Assembly (NCBI GenBank): GCA_039182735.1
Contig: JBCDCB010000014.1
Location: forward strand, 1 to 61,972
Direction of reading: 5' to 3'
Length of the DNA: 61,972 bases
From: JBCDCB01 sp039182735
Lineage (GTDB): Bacteria; Planctomycetota; Phycisphaerae; Phycisphaerales; UBA1924
Part shown: one piece after another, positions 8,122 to 15,726 of the stretch
Position numbering within the stretch: position 1 is the first letter of the stretch
Layout of the letters: each line of letters starts with the position of its first letter
The notes under the pieces: generated by a model
The model's input: only the letters and a program-made list of their open reading frames with translations
Databases searched by the model: none
Told to the model about the DNA's origin: nothing
Program-made: the position numbers and the translations under genes

Positions 8122-9798
8122 GTGTGGCGGAGAAGGCAAGCCCTGTTGGAACGTGGCGGCGAACAACCCGAACGCGCGGACGCTCGTTCCGGCTCACTCC
8201 CGCGCGCCGTTGGCGTGATCCTCGGCGTCGCCTTCGCCGTCGGGGGCACGGCCTGGCTGACGATGTTTGCCACACACAATTCGGTACACGAGATCGCGCC
8301 GGTGTGGCCCGCCGCGGGGCTTGGCGCTGTGGCTGTCTGGCTCTTTGGGTGGCGAGGCGCGATCGGTGTGTTCGCGGGCAGCCTGTGTGCGTCTTTGATT
8401 GTGCAGGCGCTCGGCCCCGCCGCCGGGGCCGCTGACGCGGCGACGCCGGCGCCGATCCTCTACGCCATCCCAGGTGCGGTGCTCGGCGCGCTCGAAGCGC
8501 TGCTGCTCGCGGGAGCAATCCGTCGTCTCGGTGGTGCCGGGCTCCTGCTCAGCGGGCGGGGGGCGGCCGTGTTCCTCTGCGCGTGCCTCGCCGTGGGGTT
8601 TTTCCGAGGTGTGATGGACGGCGCGGTGTGGGTGCTTCGAGGGGCGTCGCTGGACGGAGCCGCGTTGATCGGGTCGGAGCTCATGCTCACCAACAGCCTG
8701 TCCGTCGCGATCATCCTGCCGCCGGTGCTCGCGTGGCACAGCGCCGCGGCACGCGCGGTCATTCGAGGTCGGCGAGTCGAATGGTGGTTCGCGCAGGCAG
8801 GGCTCGTGGGCGTCGGCTGCGTGATCGTCTTCGCCTCGCCCGTCGTGGAGCCATCGGTGCTCCACCCGCTGGTCTTTGTCGTGATGCCGATGCTCATCTG
8901 GTCGGCGTTCCGTCACGGGGTGCTCGGCGCGAGCGGATCGACGGTGAACGTCGTGAGCGTGATGATGGTCGGGACGATGATGGGGCGCGGCCCGTTTGAC
9001 TTCGAGAACGCTCGGCTGAACCTCTTCCTTCTCGAGGTCTACCTGTGGGTGCTGGTCGTGACACCGCTGCTGGTCGCCGGCGCACTCGCGGAGCGCAGAG
9101 AGTTGCTCCGCCGCGCATGGACCGCAGAGTCCCACGCACGTCTGCTGCGAAACGAGCTCGATCACCGCCTTCGCAACACGTTCGGCTCGCTGCTGTCGCT
9201 CATCGAGATGGGCCGCCGGCGCACGGACAACGCGGAAGACCTCGCCCGGACGCTCTCGAACCGCGTGCGCGGGCTTGCCGACACCTACAGCGTGCTCCGC
9301 GGCGAAGCCGACGCGAGCGTCACCCTGTCGGAGCTCGTAAGCCGGCTCGCGCCCGAGGCGTTCCGCCCGCGCATCCGTGTGCTGGGCCCGTACGCCGCGC
9401 TGCAACTCCAACAAAGCGAGACCCGTGCGTTCGGCATCGTGCTGCACGAGCTCATTGCCAACGCCGCACGCTACGGGAGCCTCTCGAACGAAGCCGGTGA
9501 GGTCGAGCTGCGCGCCGAGCCTTGCGACGACGACGATCGCGAGCTGCAGCTGCGTTGGACGGAACTCAACGGCCCGCTGCTCGAACCCAAGACCATCTCA
9601 CCGCAGTGGGGGCTCGAGTTGCTGCGCGAGATCGCGAAGTTCGAATGCCGGGGCGAGTTCGTGCCGGAGTTCTCGGCGGAGGGCGCACGCCACCGCCTGG
9701 TTGTTCGGATCAACCCCGCATCGCCGGGTCGGGCGCCGGGCGTGGGGGCGGAGGACGGAGCCGGTCGCGATCTCGACCGCGACGCCGCGCCGGGATAA
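8122..9798 (+). CDS. MASE1-domain sensor histidine kinase, HisKA_2 type
   Basis: A 558-residue inner-membrane sensor kinase. Residues about 30-330 form eight or so transmembrane helices with the MASE1 signature VWPAAGLG and the FGWRGAIGVF motif. The cytoplasmic part has the phosphoacceptor box ELDHRLRNTFGS, characteristic of the HisKA_2/HWE class rather than classical HisKA. A HATPase N-box follows (VLHELIANAARYG), then a weak G-box near WGLELL. These kinases usually feed receiver-only or PhyR-type outputs, but no response regulator gene is adjacent. The GTG at 8122 is the longest usable start. The stop codon is used again as part of the -10 box of the following tRNA gene. Confidence 0.87.
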   Translation: MWRRRQALLERGGEQPERADARSGSLPRAVGVILGVAFAVGGTAWLTMFATHNSVHEIAPVWPAAGLGAVAVWLFGWRGAIGVFAGSLCASLIVQALGPAAGAADAATPAPILYAIPGAVLGALEALLLAGAIRRLGGAGLLLSGRGAAVFLCACLAVGFFRGVMDGAVWVLRGASLDGAALIGSELMLTNSLSVAIILPPVLAWHSAAARAVIRGRRVEWWFAQAGLVGVGCVIVFASPVVEPSVLHPLVFVVMPMLIWSAFRHGVLGASGSTVNVVSVMMVGTMMGRGPFDFENARLNLFLLEVYLWVLVVTPLLVAGALAERRELLRRAWTAESHARLLRNELDHRLRNTFGSLLSLIEMGRRRTDNAEDLARTLSNRVRGLADTYSVLRGEADASVTLSELVSRLAPEAFRPRIRVLGPYAALQLQQSETRAFGIVLHELIANAARYGSLSNEAGEVELRAEPCDDDDRELQLRWTELNGPLLEPKTISPQWGLELLREIAKFECRGEFVPEFSAEGARHRLVVRINPASPGRAPGVGAEDGAGRDLDRDAAPG

Positions 9799-9801
9799 AC
9801 T
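9773..9801 (+). promoter_or_regulatory. Promoter of the tRNA-Gly gene
   Basis: TCGACC (9773-9778), a 17-bp spacer and TAAACT (9796-9801). Transcription would start about 9808, right before the mature 5' end at 9811. The promoter lies inside the end of the MASE1 kinase gene, and the kinase stop codon TAA (9796-9798) forms the first half of the -10 box. Confidence 0.5.
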
Positions 9802-9810
9802 GGTCCCGCT

Positions 9811-9883
9811 GCGGGCGTAGCTCAATTGGTAGAGCGTCAGCCTTCCAAGCTGAATGTTGCCGGTTCGATCCCGGTCGCCCGCT
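9811..9883 (+). tRNA. tRNA-Gly (TCC)
   Basis: A complete 73-nt cloverleaf. The acceptor stem GCGGGCG pairs with CGCCCGC, the D-arm is GCTCAATTGGTAGAGC, and the anticodon loop CTTCCAA carries TCC. The T-arm is CCGGTTCGATCCCGG and the discriminator is T. The 3' CCA is not encoded. Confidence 0.96.
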
Positions 9884-9919
9884 TTGGTGATGAGCGTCGC
9901 GGAGTGTCGCCCGCGTTGC

Positions 9920-12577
9920 TCAGCGGTCTTGAAGCACTTCGAGCGCCGCCTCGCAGACGTCGCGACGCGTCGCGGCGTACGGCGACAACACCCCGGCGTC
10001 TTCCAGCTCGCGGTACACATCGATCGCCTCGGCGAACGTCTGCCGCCCCGTTCGCTTCTTGCGATCCGATTGACCGTCCCCGGTCTGTGACTCGGCAAGC
10101 GCGGTCAGCGCGTCCGCGAGACGCACGCCCGATGCCGCCCGCGCCTGGCTTGCGCTGTGCAACGCACGCGCCAGATCGACCGCGGAGCTCGCGAACTCCT
10201 CGGCGTCACGGGCGTCCTGCGCCGCGATCGCCCGAGCCAGCGCCACGAGCGCCTCAACGTAATACTCGCGGTTGGTTGCGCTCGACGCCTCAGCCGTTGC
10301 GAGCGGCTTCAACAGATCAACAGCCACCTGTGCCGAACGCTCCGCGCGCTCGGCATCGCCCGACTCAAGCAGCACCCGGGATCGCTGCGCGGCGACAAAG
10401 CCCTGCGTGAGGAACTGTCGCTGATCGGGAGTCTCGGCGAGCCGCTCCTGTTCCACCAGGTCTTGCATCAGCGCGAACGCGCGTTCCACGTTCGCGCGCG
10501 CCTCGTCAAGTCTGCCCAGACGCCGGTACGACTCGCTCGAGTATGTCAGCATCAACGCCAGATCACGGGCGTAGCGAGCGCTCTCCGGGACCTCGCCGAG
10601 CAGCTCGTCTCGAACCGCGACCGCTTGCTCGTGCAACGCGAGCGCATCTTCGGGCTCGTTCATTTCGAGCAGGAACGCGGCAAGGTCGTTCTGCCCAACG
10701 GTGATGTTGCGGCGAGCGTTCCGCGACTGCATCTCGCCGAAGCGTTCCCCTCGGATGCGAAGCGAATCCCGAAACTGTCGCCGAGCGTCTTCGAAACGCC
10801 CGCGCGCCTGGAAAATCTCGCCGAGGTTCGTGATCGCTGCAACGTAGCGGACACTCATCCGTGGGAAAAGATCCTCGCTTGTGTTGGTGCGATCGAGCTG
10901 GCCGAGCGTATCGATGGCCCGTTGGTAAGAGTCGGCAGCCGCGTCGATGTCGCCCGTCTCTCGCAGAAGATCGGCGATGCGAATGTGGGTCGTCGCGACA
11001 AGGGTGCGAAGTGACGCGTCGTTCTCGTTCTCGGAGAGCAGGGCGCTGCGAATGTCACGAGACTTCTGCTGAAACTCCAGCGCCTCCGGAATGTTCAGCG
11101 CACTCCCACCGCGTGTATCCGCCGCCGCTTGACCGAGGCGCTCGTACGCGTTGGCGATCGCCCCTTTGACTTCGGGTGTATCAAACCCGCTGTTGATAAG
11201 CACGCCGAGGAACTCCTCCGTGCGACTCGCCACCTTGTTCCGGTCCTGGAGGGCCTGCGGCGCTTGTGCCAAGGCGCTCGTGACCTCGACGAGGAAGAAC
11301 TGCGCGTTTTCCAACAGCTGTACCGAAAGATCTTCGGCGCGATCCCGCTCGGTGACGGCGACTTGTCGCTGCGTTTCCGCGTTGAAGTAGCCCCACGTGG
11401 CCGCGCTCCCGCCTGCGACCAACGAGACGAACACGACCGCGAGCGACACCACAAGCACGCGGTTGCGTCGGATGAACTTCGACGCCCGGTACATGGAACT
11501 CTGCGGGCGCGCACGGACCGGGAGCCCCTCGAGATGGCGGGTGAGATCTTCGGAAAACAGCTCGGCGCTCGGGTAGCGGCGCTGAGGGATCTTCTCGAGC
11601 GCCTTCATCACGATGTCGTCGAGCTCGCCACGCAGCCGCTTTCGCAGGCGTGTGATGTCGCCCTCACGGGTTTTGGCGGTGGTCGCGGGGTCAACGGTGC
11701 GGGTGGTGCCGCCGGGCTCGTGGACCTGGAAGACCTCGCTGATCGCGGTGCTCGGGCGCTTGGGCTCTTCATCGCAGATGACGCGGACGATCTCGTGTTC
11801 GAGCCGTTTGGGGAAGTCGTAGGGTCGCCTGCCGGTGAGCAGTTCGTAGAGCAGCACGCCGAGCGCGTAGACATCGCTCGCGGTGCTGACGGGTTCGCCG
11901 CGCACCTGCTCGGGGCTCGCGTATTCGTAGGTCATGAGGCGCGAGAGCGGGCCGGTCATCGCCTCCGATCCCATGAGCGAGGCATTGAGCAGCTTCGCGA
12001 TGCCGAAGTCGAGCAGCTTCGGTTCGCCGTCGCTGGTCACGAGGATGTTGCCGGGCTTGATGTCGCGGTGCACGATGAGGTTCTGGTGCGCGTACTGCAC
12101 CGCGGCGCAGACCTTCTGGAACAGCGCGATGCGCTCCCGCGTGGTCAGCGAGTTGCGGTCGCAGTAGACATCGATGGGCAGCCCCTCGATGTATTCCATC
12201 GCGAAGTACGGGAGCCCCTCGGGCGTCGTGCCGCCGTCGAGCAGCCTCGCGATGTTCGGATGGTTCAGCGCGCTGAGGACCTGCCGCTCAACCTCGAAGC
12301 GGCGGATGATCTCGGCGCTGTCCACGCCGCGGTCCTTCATGACCTTGAGCGCGACACGCTGCTTGAAGCGATCGTCCTCGCGCTGGGCGAGGTACACGAA
12401 CCCCATCCCGCCCTGCCCGAGCAGCTCCCGCACGCGGTACTGCCCGATCCGCTCCGGGTGCGCCGCGGCCGCCGTGATCGCCGCGGAGCTGAACTGGTCC
12501 CCACCGCTCCTGGGCGCGGGCCCCTCGGTGGGCAGGTCGTTCGGTGCAGAGGAAGGCGGGTCGTTCGGGGGGCTCAT
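9920..12577 (-). CDS. Transmembrane Ser/Thr protein kinase with TPR-like C-terminus
   Basis: An 885-residue Hanks-type kinase of the form common in Planctomycetota. A proline-rich N-terminus of about 45 residues leads into the kinase domain (about 47-350). That domain has the glycine loop GQGGMG at 54-59, the ATP-binding Lys78, the catalytic loop HRDIKPGN at 170-177, DFG at 190-192 and SPEQVRG. One transmembrane helix spans 374-396. The rest (about 410-880) is Ala/Leu/Arg-rich helix pairs resembling tetratricopeptide repeats, predicted to be periplasmic. The ATG at 12577 is chosen over an upstream in-frame start because GGAAGG lies just before it and the upstream part is low-complexity. No cognate phosphatase is nearby. 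Confidence 0.92.
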   Translation of the reverse strand: MSPPNDPPSSAPNDLPTEGPAPRSGGDQFSSAAITAAAAHPERIGQYRVRELLGQGGMGFVYLAQREDDRFKQRVALKVMKDRGVDSAEIIRRFEVERQVLSALNHPNIARLLDGGTTPEGLPYFAMEYIEGLPIDVYCDRNSLTTRERIALFQKVCAAVQYAHQNLIVHRDIKPGNILVTSDGEPKLLDFGIAKLLNASLMGSEAMTGPLSRLMTYEYASPEQVRGEPVSTASDVYALGVLLYELLTGRRPYDFPKRLEHEIVRVICDEEPKRPSTAISEVFQVHEPGGTTRTVDPATTAKTREGDITRLRKRLRGELDDIVMKALEKIPQRRYPSAELFSEDLTRHLEGLPVRARPQSSMYRASKFIRRNRVLVVSLAVVFVSLVAGGSAATWGYFNAETQRQVAVTERDRAEDLSVQLLENAQFFLVEVTSALAQAPQALQDRNKVASRTEEFLGVLINSGFDTPEVKGAIANAYERLGQAAADTRGGSALNIPEALEFQQKSRDIRSALLSENENDASLRTLVATTHIRIADLLRETGDIDAAADSYQRAIDTLGQLDRTNTSEDLFPRMSVRYVAAITNLGEIFQARGRFEDARRQFRDSLRIRGERFGEMQSRNARRNITVGQNDLAAFLLEMNEPEDALALHEQAVAVRDELLGEVPESARYARDLALMLTYSSESYRRLGRLDEARANVERAFALMQDLVEQERLAETPDQRQFLTQGFVAAQRSRVLLESGDAERAERSAQVAVDLLKPLATAEASSATNREYYVEALVALARAIAAQDARDAEEFASSAVDLARALHSASQARAASGVRLADALTALAESQTGDGQSDRKKRTGRQTFAEAIDVYRELEDAGVLSPYAATRRDVCEAALEVLQDR

Positions 12578-12724
12578 CGTCGGTCCTTCCGGGGTGGTCG
12601 GTCCACGCGGAGCACAGTATGGCACGACGCACCGCGCCCGCACCCGGAGGAGACCCTGCCTGGCTGCCCCGGCGCGCCCGCGGAGCGAAGAATCCGTGAT
12701 CCCCTCGCAGGATCGAGCGGCCAA

Positions 12725-12797
12725 TAGCCCCGCTGGGATTCGAACCCAGGACCGAACGATTATGAGTCGCGTGCTCTAACCGCTGAGCTACGGGGCC
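12725..12797 (-). tRNA. tRNA with CAT anticodon, probably tRNA-Ile2
   Basis: A 73-nt cloverleaf on the minus strand. The acceptor GGCCCCG pairs with CGGGGCT, giving a G1-U72 wobble as first pair. The D-arm is GCTCAGCGGTTAGAGC, the anticodon loop CTCATAA, the T-arm CTGGGTTCGAATCCCAG and the discriminator A73. A CAT anticodon can mean elongator Met, or Ile2 after lysidine modification by TilS. The anticodon arm GCGACTCATAATCG and the C4-G69/C5-G68 pairs match the known tRNA-Ile2 pattern better than elongator Met. No CCA is encoded. It is certainly a tRNA; the amino acid assignment is an inference. Confidence 0.85.
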
Positions 12798-12808
12798 GAA
12801 ATGAGAAA

Positions 12809-12837
12809 CGCCCCGGACACGCGAGGTGGCCGGGGCG
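12809..12837 (-). terminator. Rho-independent-like terminator of the metalloprotease gene
   Basis: Perfect 8-bp stem CGCCCCGG (12809-12816) with CCGGGGCG (12830-12837) and a 13-nt loop. In the minus direction it is followed by TTTCTCATTT, a short imperfect T-tract. It lies 40 bp after the metalloprotease stop and just before the CAT tRNA, so it separates the two transcripts. Confidence 0.6.
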
Positions 12838-12877
12838 CATCGTTCAAGAGGATACCCGCCTCAGAGCCCGCTGCCGG

Positions 12878-15532
12878 TCAGGGGACCATGCAGCCAAGAT
12901 TCGAGACGATAAGCGTGATATCGCTGGTCGTGGTGACGCCGTCGCCGTTGGCATCCCCCGGCGTGCCTTGGGCGCCAGGCGAGCCCGCGCCGAGGTTGGA
13001 CACGGTCAGGGTGATATCACCGGTGGTGGTCTCACCGTCGCCGTTCACGTCGCCGGGGCAGGAGCCGATGACCTCGCACGAATCGGGGATCCCGTTCATG
13101 TTGTCGTCGGGCTCGCCGCCATCGATATCGCACGAGTCGATGATGCCGTTGGGCTGGCAGTCCTCGGCGAGGCCCAGCGCGATCTCGTCGTCGTCCAGCG
13201 CAAAGTTGTTGTTGCAGTCGGTGCCCGCGGCGGCGTCGCAGCGGTTGGCCGACACCACGAGCGCATCGATCGCGGCTTCGACAACGCCTTGCGGATCGCC
13301 GTCGGTCGCCAGGAACCGGATGCGAACGGTCGAGCTCGCGAGCGCCCCGTCGATCGTGATGAACGTCTGCTCCCAATCGGGCAGCGCGTTGTCGTGGATG
13401 CGCACGGTCTGCCAGTTGGTGCCGGCAGAATCCGTGGCGACCTGCACCGTCAGCGCGTCGCCTACGAGGTTGCCGGGTCCGTCATCGATCCAGTACGCGT
13501 AGGAGATGGTGCCGCCGCGCGACAGGTCGTAGGCGGGCGACGTGAGCGTTGTGGTGCCGCCGTCCACGTCGGAGTTGCCCGCGACGTTGTCGGTGAGCCA
13601 GCACGAGCCGGAGCCGTCGAAGTCAACGGGCGGATCACCGCGGAACCCGTTGGCGGGCACGCCGCGATCCCAGCCGCCGTCGGTGAGCGAGGCGTCGTTG
13701 GTGACCGTGAAGCCGCCGTCTGTCTCGAAGTTCTCGCTCGCGATCACGACCTGCGAGTCGATGCTGAAGAGCAGGGGGCCCGACGCGCCGGCGGGCGGAA
13801 GCGTCAGCACGCCGCTGGTGCTGCCGACGAACTCCACGAAGACGCGCGGCATCGCCGGGCACTTCGCACCGGGGAGAGTCGCCCGGAACTGTCCACCGCC
13901 GAGCGATTCGATGAGCCCCTCTTCGAACGGGACCGAATCGTCGTACGAGAAGAGCACGCGGACGGAGGCCGGATCGACCAGTTCGTCGTTCTCGAAGACC
14001 TCGAACTCGAACGAGAACTGCGAGCCCGCGCCGACCTGTGTGTTCAGCGAGCCGTTGATCGCGGCGCTGGCGGGCAGGAACCCGGGCGCCCCGTCGATCG
14101 TGACCGTGAGGTCGTAGAGCTGCACGTTGTCGATCGTCCCGGTCGGGATGACCTTCGCGAAGTACGTACCCGGCGAAAGCAGCGTGGCGTTGGCGGTCTC
14201 GGCAGCGCCGATCGGGGCGACATTCGAGCTCGCGAGCACCGTCACGCCGTCCGGCGCGATGATCTCGACCGCGAGATCGCTGATGTTCAGCGAGTCAAAG
14301 AAGATCCCGCCCGAGCACGCCGCGTCCTGCTGCACGCTCTCGTACGTGAGCCCGAAGGGCGTCGCGGTGACGGCCACCGCGGTCGGGGCGTTCACCGTGA
14401 ACGCGTAGTAGTCCACGTCCGTCTGGCTGTCGGTCGAAGCGATGTCGGCGCGCAGCTCGGGACCGCTGAGCGTCCCGAGCCCGAAGGCCATGTCGGGCGA
14501 GTCGTTGTCTTCGTAGCTGTCGCCGTAGTGACGCTGCCCGTTCAGAACGTCGTCCAGCTGCGGCCCATCGAACGCGAAGGAGATGAACGGCTCCATCAGG
14601 ATCGTCTGGTTGATGGGGCAGACGTGGAGCATGCCGAGCCCGTGCCCGTGCTCGTGACGGATGACGTTGCGGAACCCGAGGGGGCTGGTGGGGGCGTTGT
14701 TGTAGAAGCTGTCGCCCGAGTCGAAGACCATGTCGCCGTCGGGCGGGAAGTTGTTGTAGGCGAGCGTGCCGCTGTTGCCGTCGATGAAGATCGAGGCGAT
14801 GCGGACATCGCCGCGCATCCCGACCTCGCCGGGCAGGGTGTTGAGCTGCGAGCCGTCGTCGTTGGGTTCGAAGATGTAGTCCGTGCCGATGAGCACTTCC
14901 CAATCATCGAACGCGCCGTCGAACTCGGCCTGCCACGCCGCGGTGTTCCCGCTGTAGATCCCGTCGAGCCACGAGTTGAGATCGTTGGTTCCCGACACGC
15001 CGATGAGGTTGGGCACGAACGTGCCGTCCGGCGCGTAGGAGTACGTCAGCGTGGTAGGATCGCCCTGCGCGAGGGGACCCGCCTGCACCGCCGTCGAGGG
15101 CCAGCGATCGATCTGGTTGAAGCTCGCGCCCTGCAGCAGACGGTCGAACGCCTGCACCACACGCAGCGGGGTATCCGGCGCGAAGCACATGTGCCCCTTG
15201 CCGACCACTTCGTCCTTGTTGTCAACCATGTAGACGAAGATGTCGCGCTGCCGCGGCGTCAGGAGGTGGAACGACTCCCGATCGATGTGATCAGCCACAC
15301 GCGCGAAGTCCTGCTCGTTGATCGCCGGGTTGTTCGCCGCGAGACGCGCCGCGTTCGCCGCACGCACCGCTTCGGGCGCGTCCGCGATCGAGCACGCCCC
15401 CGGCGCGCGGTGCGAAGCCATCTCGGCGAGGTCGTACACGCCCCGCCGCTGGTCGCTCTCGGCCACAGCGCTGCCGCAAATCCCGATCACGGCAAGAGCA
15501 CCGGCAACGCCGGCGCGAGTTCCACTCATCAT
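12878..15532 (-). CDS. Secreted matrixin-like metalloprotease with dockerin-like tail
   Basis: An 884-residue exported zinc protease. A signal peptide covers residues 1-24. The extended zinc site HEHGHGLGMLH at 293-303 is the HExxHxxGxxH pattern of metzincins/matrixins. A region around residues 400-450 (DYYAFTVNAPT) resembles bacterial pre-peptidase C-terminal domains. A later part, about 600-760, resembles beta-sandwich modules with internal Trp/Asp motifs. Two Ca-binding dockerin-type loops finish the protein (GDVNGDGETTTGD and GDANGDGVTTTSD, each followed by SNLG, about 829-884). Tandem ATGs at 15532 and 15529 begin the signal peptide; the open frame further upstream is ignored. A hairpin terminator follows the gene. 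Substrate is unknown, and the dockerin-like pair may be an anchoring tag. Confidence 0.88.
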   Translation of the reverse strand: MMSGTRAGVAGALAVIGICGSAVAESDQRRGVYDLAEMASHRAPGACSIADAPEAVRAANAARLAANNPAINEQDFARVADHIDRESFHLLTPRQRDIFVYMVDNKDEVVGKGHMCFAPDTPLRVVQAFDRLLQGASFNQIDRWPSTAVQAGPLAQGDPTTLTYSYAPDGTFVPNLIGVSGTNDLNSWLDGIYSGNTAAWQAEFDGAFDDWEVLIGTDYIFEPNDDGSQLNTLPGEVGMRGDVRIASIFIDGNSGTLAYNNFPPDGDMVFDSGDSFYNNAPTSPLGFRNVIRHEHGHGLGMLHVCPINQTILMEPFISFAFDGPQLDDVLNGQRHYGDSYEDNDSPDMAFGLGTLSGPELRADIASTDSQTDVDYYAFTVNAPTAVAVTATPFGLTYESVQQDAACSGGIFFDSLNISDLAVEIIAPDGVTVLASSNVAPIGAAETANATLLSPGTYFAKVIPTGTIDNVQLYDLTVTIDGAPGFLPASAAINGSLNTQVGAGSQFSFEFEVFENDELVDPASVRVLFSYDDSVPFEEGLIESLGGGQFRATLPGAKCPAMPRVFVEFVGSTSGVLTLPPAGASGPLLFSIDSQVVIASENFETDGGFTVTNDASLTDGGWDRGVPANGFRGDPPVDFDGSGSCWLTDNVAGNSDVDGGTTTLTSPAYDLSRGGTISYAYWIDDGPGNLVGDALTVQVATDSAGTNWQTVRIHDNALPDWEQTFITIDGALASSTVRIRFLATDGDPQGVVEAAIDALVVSANRCDAAAGTDCNNNFALDDDEIALGLAEDCQPNGIIDSCDIDGGEPDDNMNGIPDSCEVIGSCPGDVNGDGETTTGDITLTVSNLGAGSPGAQGTPGDANGDGVTTTSDITLIVSNLGCMVP

Positions 15533-15726
15533 CGTTTGTACCCCACGTTCAGATCGAGTCTCGTACCCGGGCCCCCGCGCCAGCGAAGCGCAACGACCAC
15601 ATCTCCATCTGAACATAGTCGCGCGGCGGGCCTCCGCGACCCAAACGCTGCCTTTTGGCATCAGAATGACACCCGAGGCCAACATCGGGCATCCAGATTG
15701 CCCACGCTTCCACGGACGTTATCGGG

